Shown: piece after piece, positions 56,690-64,000 of the stretch
How the letters are laid out: every line of letters starts with the position of its first letter
Position numbering within the stretch: the first letter of the stretch is position 1
DNA from: Mustela lutreola
Lineage: Eukaryota; Chordata; Mammalia; Carnivora; Mustelidae
DNA length: 64,000 nucleotides
Reading direction: 5' to 3'
NCBI RefSeq assembly: GCF_030435805.1
Contig: NC_081295.1
Span: 156,335,001 to 156,399,000 of the forward strand
The notes under the pieces: generated by a model
Databases searched by the model: none
Seen by the model: only the letters and a program-made list of their open reading frames with translations
What the model was told of the DNA's origin: nothing
Program-made: the position numbers and the translations under genes

Positions 56690-57165
56690 AGTCGGGGTCC
56701 TCCAGAGAAACAGGATCCATAGGAAGCATCTGTATCTATACATCTGTGTCTCTCTGAAGCGATAGGAGTTGGCTCACTTCGTATGGAGGCAGGGACGTCC
56801 CACATTCTGCTGCGTGCAGCTGGACACCAGGAAGCCGGTGGGGTAGCTCACTGTGAGTCCCCAGGCCAGAGAACCAAGGGCTCCTTATTTAAGTAGCCAA
56901 GTCTGAGGGCCCGAGAAGCAGGAGCTCCCAGGTCAGAGGGCCAGAGAAGATGGACTTGGTAGCTCACAAAGAGAGAAAGAAAGCAGCTTTTCTTTGCCTT
57001 TTTGTTCCATTAGGGCCCCTAATGCATGGGCAAGAGCGCATCCCTACTCCGTCTACCGAGCACATGCTAATCTCTTAAAGAAATACCCTCATGGACAAAT
57101 TCAGTTTTACCAGCTATCTGGTCATCCATCCAGCCGTCAAGTTGACACACAACATTGCCATCATG
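56690..57165 (+). repeat. Ancient interspersed repeat, second copy
   Basis: Same family as 21919-23005 but uninterrupted: starts 'gttagtcggggtcctccaga', contains 'ggagttggctcacttcgtat' and 'gaagccggtggggtagctca', and ends 'gtcaagttgacacacaacat'. Confidence 0.65.
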
Positions 57166-58194
57166 GACAGCCTGGCTTTTGGGTTCTTGAATAAGTGCTA
57201 TTCTGTGCTTCTCTCGGAAAAGTTAGATGAATTGAGAAATTGAAATTGAAAGTAAATTCTGCAGAAAGTAATTTCTTCTGCAGAAAGTAATTTCAAGTTG
57301 AGAAACACATGGTGAAATTGTCCCCCATGGACAGGAGTGGGAGGTAGGAAGCAGAGGCTGGGAATACTGATGTGTAGCGCTCCCTGACATGGCTGGGAGC
57401 CCCAACAGCTATGGCTCGCCTCTCATTCGTAGTTTTGTTACCAGGAAAAGAGTAGGAAAGGGAAGTTGGCATCGATTTGGCCTGTGAAATCTTATGTAAG
57501 TTTTGAAGTAATGATAACTGAAAATGTCTCTGATTTGATGAAATACAAACTTCTAGATTCAAAAAGGTAAGAGAGTTCTAAGCAGTATAGACTAAAAAAT
57601 GTTTATATTCAGGTCAGGTATAATCCAATTTGTAAAAATGAAAATGAAATATCTTGAAAACAGGCAAAATGAAATATCTTGAAAAGAAATCTTAAACAAT
57701 ATATTCCCACAATTCTTAGAGGAAACTGTGGACCTGAGACGAGATTTTATTGACCATCCGACCCTATTAAGTTCCTCCTCTGCTGGTGATCCAGGGAGAC
57801 TTTGGGTCTCCAGGAAGTATTGTCACTTCAGCCAATGACCATGAATCTCTGCAAAGATTTATTTTATCCCTTTATCCACTCCTCAGTCACCACAGTGAAT
57901 GAATGTAGGTCCCTCTGGGGGTGCCTGGGGTGGGGGGAAGGTCTCAGTGTATGTTTTGGACAGTGTGCTAGGGTTTCTTCATGAGAATCTATCTTTGTCA
58001 CTCAAGGGGCTCTGGGTCATGGAACTGGCTCAAGTCTGGGAATGATTAAGGATCCGTGATTATCCTTGATGTCTGAGTGATTTATATTATGTAAGTCAGG
58101 TTTATATTCACAAGGCCTGGAATTTTCTCCTTTTCCAGACCAAGTAAGACTTTAGTAGACGTCTTATATACATCGGTTCTACAGAACCATAACC
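57166..58194. other. Intergenic DNA with short tandem repeats
   Basis: 'ttctgcagaaagtaattt' is doubled at about 57257-57296, and 'aaaatgaaatatcttgaaaa' is doubled at about 57638-57684. No gene recognised. Confidence 0.55.
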
Positions 58195-58280
58195 AATGAG
58201 TCAATGCAAAGATCTCTGTGAGTCAGATTGTTTCATTAATGTCCATTAGGGGAATCATGCTGCACTTATTTTCGGTGATT
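58195..58280 (+). repeat. Direct repeat, copy 1
   Basis: 'aatgagtcaatgcaaagatc' followed by 'tctgtgagtcagattgtttc' and 'aatgtccattaggggaatc' recur 863 bp downstream with a few substitutions and a small deletion. Confidence 0.85.
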
Positions 58281-58726
58281 AAGTGACATCACTTGGCACC
58301 TGTCTTTCTGGGTTCAAGTTATTCTGACTGTATTTAGGCATTCTAGTTCAGTGGTAGTAACTCCTGATGTAATTTTGTATGTGTAGGAAGAACTCCCACA
58401 AAGCTCTTCTAGGATGCTGGGCGACACTCATGAATTTATTTGTCACAGCTATGGTGAGAGGAACCCTTTAGTTCGGATGAACGGATCCAACAAAATAAAT
58501 ACTTTAGAATTCCAATAATCTCAAAACTTTCATAACTTCCTCTAAATATACTAAGGATTTCTTAATATTTCCACTTCATTAAGTGTAGGCCACATTTGGG
58601 TTCATCTTTCTGTCATCCTACCTCTCAAAATATTTGAGCCATTCCCAGCCACTTAAATGAAAATCCTGAATTCAGAATCTCTGCTAAGTAGATCCGTCTC
58701 AATACATTTTTAACTCAATATTCTTT

Positions 58727-58934
58727 CTTTCTTTTTCTTCCTTTTTTTTTTAAGATTTTATTTATTTATTTGACAGACAGAGATCACAAGTAGGCAGAGA
58801 GGCAGGCAGGGAGAGAGGAAGAAGCAGGCTCCCCGCCAAGCAGAGAGCCTGACGTGGGACTTGATCCCAGGACCCTGAGACCATGACCTGAGCTGAAGGC
58901 AGAGGTTTAACTCACTGAGCCACCCAGGTGCCCC
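58727..58934 (-). repeat. CanSINE, antisense, young, with target-site duplication
   Basis: A perfect 16-bp duplication TAACTCAATATTCTTT at 58711-58726 and 58935-58950. The body contains 'gagatcacaagtaggcagag', the complement of the mustelid-style tail wording. Confidence 0.96.
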
Positions 58935-59057
58935 TAACTCAATATTCTTTTAAACTTGGTCCTACATCCTTCATGTCCATTTCCATACACACATCTCTAG
59001 CTTGAAACACAAACTATCTCTTAACTGTTTCTGAAATACAGGTGGAATATTTTCTGA

Positions 59058-59140
59058 AATGAGTCAATGCAAAGATCTCTGTGGGTCAGACTGTTTGATT
59101 CATGTCCATTAAGGGAATCCTTATTTTTGGTGACTGAAAT
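59058..59140 (+). repeat. Direct repeat, copy 2
   Basis: Mate of 58195-58280. 'aatgagtcaatgcaaagatc' is identical, then 'tctgtgggtcagactgtttg' and 'catgtccattaagggaatc'. Confidence 0.85.
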
Positions 59141-59851
59141 ACACAAGGCTTTGCTCTAAAACCTCTCTTGCTCTAAAATCTATTCCAGGATTTTCATCTC
59201 TCCATACAGGATTTTGAACTATCGTAATTATGCTTACCATATTTGGATCATCTATAGCATCAGTCCCTAATGGAAAATCTGCCCCTTCAAGTTTGCACCT
59301 GTCTAATCATAACGTGTCATACTAAATTTAATGAAGGCTATAAATGTAGTTGTGAAATGACAAGAATTAAGGGGGATACAAGCATGGTTAACGACAGCAT
59401 AATAATGGGAAAACTTCAGTTGTGAAAACTTCTAGTACACAAATGTCCTGCTTTCTTGAGACAATAAATGGAAACAAAACAAAACAAAACCTTGTTTTCC
59501 AGTGAAAACTTGATAGCTAATGAGAGACTCAGATATTTGAAAAGGACGGGGTAGGATCTAACTGGGATCTTATTTCTTGTTTACTTATTTTTATCCCATC
59601 TTATTTCCTTGCACAAATAAAGTTCATAATGATTGAATAAACATGTAAAGGAATTAATGTCCAATTACCAAACAAGGTATAGCAAGTAAGTGGGGAAGCT
59701 GATTCTAGTCCACAATGCTTATTGTATCAACCATAAGGAAATGCAAGTAAAACACATGCATGAACAGAAGAAAGGAAAATAGCACAGGAGGTGAAATGGC
59801 AAGAAGGATTTTGGAAAATGAGAGAAATTTTCTCTTCTCCTTCTGCTTTTC

Positions 59852-59952
59852 TTTAGTATGCGCCACACCGAGCATGGAGCCCGATCTAGGGCTTGAACTC
59901 ACAACCCTGAGATCAAGACGTGAGGTGAGATCAAAAGTTGGATGATTAACCA
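59852..59952 (-). repeat. CanSINE fragment, antisense, old
   Basis: 'tagggcttgaactcacaacc' and 'ctgagatcaagacgtgaggt' are the complement of the tRNA-like head. The CT body is absent. Confidence 0.7.
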
Positions 59953-60847
59953 AGTGAGAGAAAATGAGACCTATGGGCTGCTTTGGCCAATTGCCAAGAA
60001 CAAATATTTAAGTGTCCATGATACCTTAAAAACTACTATTTGACAACTGGCTAAATTGATCAAACCACTGTAAGAAATCTGTTCATTTCCCCACTTCTTG
60101 TTGATACTAGAAATACTAAGAGTGTCACAGTTCATGGTGATGGTTCTTTCTCTAAAAGGGACAGTCTACTTGAATGACTTTCAGTTAAGAAATCCCCATG
60201 TTCACATAGTTTCGTAGATTAGTATTCTATGGAGATGTAACGAACTACTACACATTTAATGACTAATAACACAAATTTATTATCTCATAGTTTCAGCAGA
60301 CTAGGAATATGGCTTAGGTGTATTTTCTACTTAGTGTCTCAGCAGACTAAATTCAGTGTCCTGAAGGCTGCAATTTCATCTGAGGCTCTTCTAGGCACAC
60401 TCAACTGTTGGCAAACTTCTGTTCCTTGTTGTTTTAGAACTCAGACTCTTGGTTGCTAAAGGCACCATTCTTGCTACATGACCCTCTTCAGAAGCAGTTC
60501 ATATTATAGCTGTTTATTTTCTTCAAAGCCAGCAGGGGAGCCCCTCTCCCTCTAAATATGTCTCTTTTGGACCCTCGTTCAGAGTGCTGACCTGATTAGG
60601 TCAGACCCATCCAGGATTACCAGTCACCCTCTTTGTCACTGTTTTGTTTAGGTTTTATTTCACAATAATAAACGTAACTCTGGAATCCAGCTAGACTTGC
60701 AGGGGAGCAAGGAAAATATGGAACCCATAGAGCTGCAGCAAGAGCATAAAGATTGTAAGATGTTTTGAGCAGATGGGTGAAGGGTTGCTCTCCTGAACTA
60801 TAGAAGGAATAGTCTGGTGGTTAAGATAAAACACAAGTCAAATGTAT
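59953..60847. other. Intergenic DNA with an old repeat
   Basis: About 60260-60400 ('acacaaatttattatctcat', 'agtttcagcagactaggaat', 'ggctgcaatttcatctgagg') matches a widespread mammalian repeat whose family I cannot fix. No gene recognised. Confidence 0.45.
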
Positions 60848-61334
60848 TAGGTTTGTCCGCAGTGAGAAGTCACAGTCTTCTTGCTGGTTTTGCCTTTCTG
60901 GGACCCAAAACACTCCCTGGCCACAATATTCCTGCCCCCTCCCATCTTGCCCAAGACCACATGCTTCCCATCGCACTCAGTCTTGGCCATGCAGATGGAA
61001 ACCTGGGAACCGTTCATGTTGGGTCCAAGTCTGTCATGGATGAGACGTTAGGACCCATAAGCTTCAGGATGAGATTCTCATCATTAAACATCTCCCCACA
61101 GACGGAGTTACTGTCAGTGCCACTGTGGCAGGTGAAGTCACCACCCAGGCACTTATATCCCAAAATAATCCTGTGAAAGCAGGAAACTTTATAACCAAAT
61201 CCTTTCTCTCCATGGCTCAGAGCACGAAAGTTTTCTGCTGTCTTTGGAATTTTGTCTGCAAACAGCATGAAGGAGAGTTGGTCCAAGGGCTTGCTGTCCA
61301 GGGTGACACTGAAGAACACAGTGGAGCTGACCAT
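60848..61334 (-). pseudogene. PPIAP: Processed pseudogene of peptidyl-prolyl isomerase A (cyclophilin A)
   Basis: From an ATG at 61334 the minus strand reads '[20 protein letters not shown]', '[20 protein letters not shown]', '[20 protein letters not shown]' and '[20 protein letters not shown]', following PPIA (165 residues, cytosolic prolyl isomerase). After about residue 106 an early stop and frame changes follow, but 'GSQ', '[13 protein letters not shown]' and 'GKTSKKT' continue the family to its end near 60850. The catalytic arginine of FHRII is kept, but the GGDFTRHNG block has R changed to C. No introns. About 48 bp of 5' leader-like sequence precede the ATG. No poly(A) or target duplication was recognised, so the copy is old. 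Confidence 0.92.
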
Positions 61335-61392
61335 GGCTGGGCCCCACAGGTGGCTCCAGGAGGCAGCAACTGCAAGGCCTAATCTCTGTTTG

Positions 61393-61393
61393 T

Positions 61394-61428
<35 letters not shown>

Positions 61429-61440
61429 TTTTATTTTTAA
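61393..61440. repeat. (TTTA)n microsatellite
   Basis: About 12 copies of TTTA on the plus strand, immediately upstream of the PPIA retrocopy in its own sense. Confidence 0.95.
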
Positions 61441-64000
61441 CTTAGGAACTTCAATTACATCTGAAAACCCCCTTCCACTTTGTCATGTAATGTAATCCAA
61501 TCAGGGCAGTGTAGGGGCCATAGGCAGGTTGTCCCAAAATGTACCACAGTCACATACTGATATATTGAATTGAAGCTATTAGGGAAACAGACCCTCTGTG
61601 GTGTCTCTGAAAGCAGGAAATACATCTTTCATATGAAAAATACTCACTCTGTATTAAGAAGTAAAAGACATTTTTGTACCAGAGATGGAAAATATAAGAG
61701 TGGATCAGGCTGTATTTACAACCCGGTTATGTTTTTTACTAATCTGCTATCTCAGTCCAAATTCCACCTAGAATTCCTTACTCCGTAAAGTTCCCGAACA
61801 TTTGTTTTCTTTCTCCTGTCAATTCCTCAAAAATGTATTGTTTCTTTGTCTAAAAAGTATAAAAGCCACCTGTCTTGGTCATTTCTTAAGTTCTCCATTT
61901 CATTATTGGTCCTCCAGGCATATGTAATAGAACTTTGTGGGTTTTTTTTCTCCTGTTAATCTGTCTCACATCAATTTAACTCTTAAACCAGCTGGAAGAC
62001 CTTGAAAAGTAGAGGAAGAATTTTTCCTTCCCCTCAAGGAGAGAAGATTATATGAGGTCTGCACACCAGAGAAAAAGGAACCACAGGGGTCATCACAGAA
62101 TTCTGGCTGTATCCCTTATTATAGTTCCTCTTTCTCTAGTTTATTGTTTTCAAATCAAGTAATCTAAATCTCAAAATATATTTTGGTGGCAGTGTTGGAA
62201 GCATAAGAGATAGGAAGTAGGGCTGGTTGTCTATTTTCCCCCTGAAAGAAGCCAGCCGCAGACAAAGAAACTAATCTGTTCAGTCAGGACAGTCAAGACT
62301 CTGGTATGGTGAGGGGAACGGAGCAACAGGAGATACTCCCGGCTTACTGCTGCTAAGGTTTTTGTCTTTCCTCAGGAGGGTGGTATTATAGATATGTACA
62401 GTTTGCGGAGATTCCTCGAGCTGTGTGTGTAAGCTATATATGGTTCTCCTCATGTATGTTTTACCTCAATGAAAATAAAACATGAATCGCCTGGACTATG
62501 GAAATTCTTTCTGAGCATTCATATGCCTAAAGACGATTGCTGTTGATGGAAGATGCTATGTGTCATGTAAATGTGTTTTCATCAAAATAACAAAATTCTG
62601 GCTCTCTAATGTTACTTTTTCTTCAGGCTCCTATAACTTTTAACAGGCTATTATAAAACCCTGAGTGGTAAAATATAACCGAGTGGTCAGTAAAATACAC
62701 TAGGTCTCAGAAATTCCTCACCTGAAAACTGGGGCTGAGAATAGTGACATCATGACCTTTACAAAGGATAACGGGAGAAATGTGCCAGAACACATGGATC
62801 ACTGCCCAGTACCTGTAATCACTTATTAATTTTACAGAAATGAATAAATACTATTCCATGATTTACATATTAGAACTCTGGACCCTGATTCTGACAATGA
62901 GATAAAGGTTGAAGCTTTATGAATCCAATTAAATGGATTCTTCCAAATGTTGGGCAGGTCATTGAGAGGATGTGGTCACTGGCTGACTCGTGAGCTGGAC
63001 CCTGGCAACAGGAGCTCTTCACTCCCTCCCCTGTCTTTGGAATATGGGTTCTGTAAGCATTCCCTGCTTCTAGAAGCCACCCCGAGGACACAGCTTTGAG
63101 ATAGTGAGATAGTGTTTCGACACCCTCTAGACATTGTATGCGAGTGAACCCAGTTAGGACCTCCTCTGTATGAACTTCTAAGATTTGGCAGGCAGGTGCA
63201 GGGGTCAACTTGTCTTTGGCCACCAAAGACAAGCCTAGTATGTAAATTCTTTTGCTAATTAAAAGTGCCACCTACCAACCTAGAGATGGCTGCCTCTGCC
63301 TCTTTCTTCAGTCTCTCCCTGCTCTCCTCAGAGGGGTCAGTTTCAGATTACACTCAGGAAGTTCTGGAAGTCTCAAACTAACACCAACCTCTGGTTTGTT
63401 TCCAGACACACTGTGATTTCCCCGAAACACGTGTGAGTTCTGCACACCTGACCACACCATTAAACTGAGAACAGTATTAGCTGTGACTAGTCCTGCCCCT
63501 TGATTCCCTCCCATGCCGGGGACAATTAAGGTAAAACTGTGTGCCAGAGAGCAAAGTGTATATGAAACTTTGAACAGCTAAAATCAGTGTGAATAAAGAG
63601 GCTGGGACTTGTAATTGAGAGAAAGGACACAGTTTTGCAATATCAGGTTCATTAAAGAGAAGACTCAATTCATTATTGCAAAGTATTTAAATCCTAAAGA
63701 TATTCCTTAAAATATGCATTTGGGAAGTTTGGATTTTTCCCTTGTTACCTCTCCCTTTTATCAGTCACTTTTGGAAGCTATGTGGTAACACAGCCAGGAT
63801 GGAGACAAGAGGAGAGTGGGTGTATTTCTTGAAGAATAACCAAAATAAAAATAAAAAAATACAGAGTGAGAAGAGGGGTAGAAAGAAAACCACTTTTTTG
63901 GAGCTTTATGCTGCTGTAGTCACTACCTGTCTCAAAGAATTCATAGAATGTCCAGTGGTAGAAACAATTTCAGAGTTGTGATTTAGGTACCTGCTATCAC
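61441..64000. other. Intergenic DNA, no gene recognised
   Basis: No CanSINE, tRNA, retrocopy or L1 recognised. The longest frame (133 codons, minus, 62870-63271) has no family signature. Confidence 0.45.

Overview
The window is nuclear DNA of a carnivoran mammal. More than twenty copies of the tRNA-derived CanSINE family are present. Several carry the tail wording 'cctctctgcctacttgtgat ... aaataaataaa' that I associate with mustelids and other arctoids, so a mustelid is my best guess (inference). No bacterial-style operon or spliced protein gene was recognised; the real genes are tRNA genes and two single-exon vomeronasal receptors.

Layout. 1-18 kb: a tRNA gene district. tRNA-Met(CAT), Ala(AGC), Val(AAC) and Arg(ACG) lie on the minus strand between 2.8 and 9.3 kb. 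Intron-containing tRNA-Ile(TAT) is on the plus strand at 17.8 kb, and tRNA-Ser(GCT) on the plus strand at 34.3 kb. Most sit in or beside a short CpG-rich island, and every one has a Pol III T-run just downstream. 18-34 kb: repeat-rich DNA with L1 fragments of several ages, a solo ERV LTR inside an older repeat, an RPS15A retrocopy and CanSINEs. 37-55 kb: a large inverted duplication centred near 46.1 kb. It holds two divergently oriented, intact VN1R genes (37255-38193 minus, 54031-54930 plus) and a badly broken third VN1R at the exact centre. Its inner arms (40021-41601 and 50570-52150) match over about 1.58 kb with no gap and only two substitutions that I could find, although the receptors differ at about one residue in five. 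The spacer holds CanSINEs, L1 pieces and an IFI27L2 retrocopy nested in an L1. 55-64 kb: repeats and a PPIA (cyclophilin A) retrocopy, with no recognised gene.

tRNA genes of these types beside VN1R loci recall the extended MHC class I / 6p22 tRNA cluster of human, where VN1R pseudogenes also occur; that synteny is from memory and should be checked by alignment.

The main result is the VN1R palindrome. The near-identical arms lie 1.8-1.9 kb upstream of both receptor start codons, in the same orientation relative to each gene, and both genes keep a splice acceptor just before the ATG. Sequence that could be the shared promoter or 5' exon region is therefore much more alike than the coding sequence, which points to recent gene conversion, to a selected regulatory unit, or to an assembly artefact.
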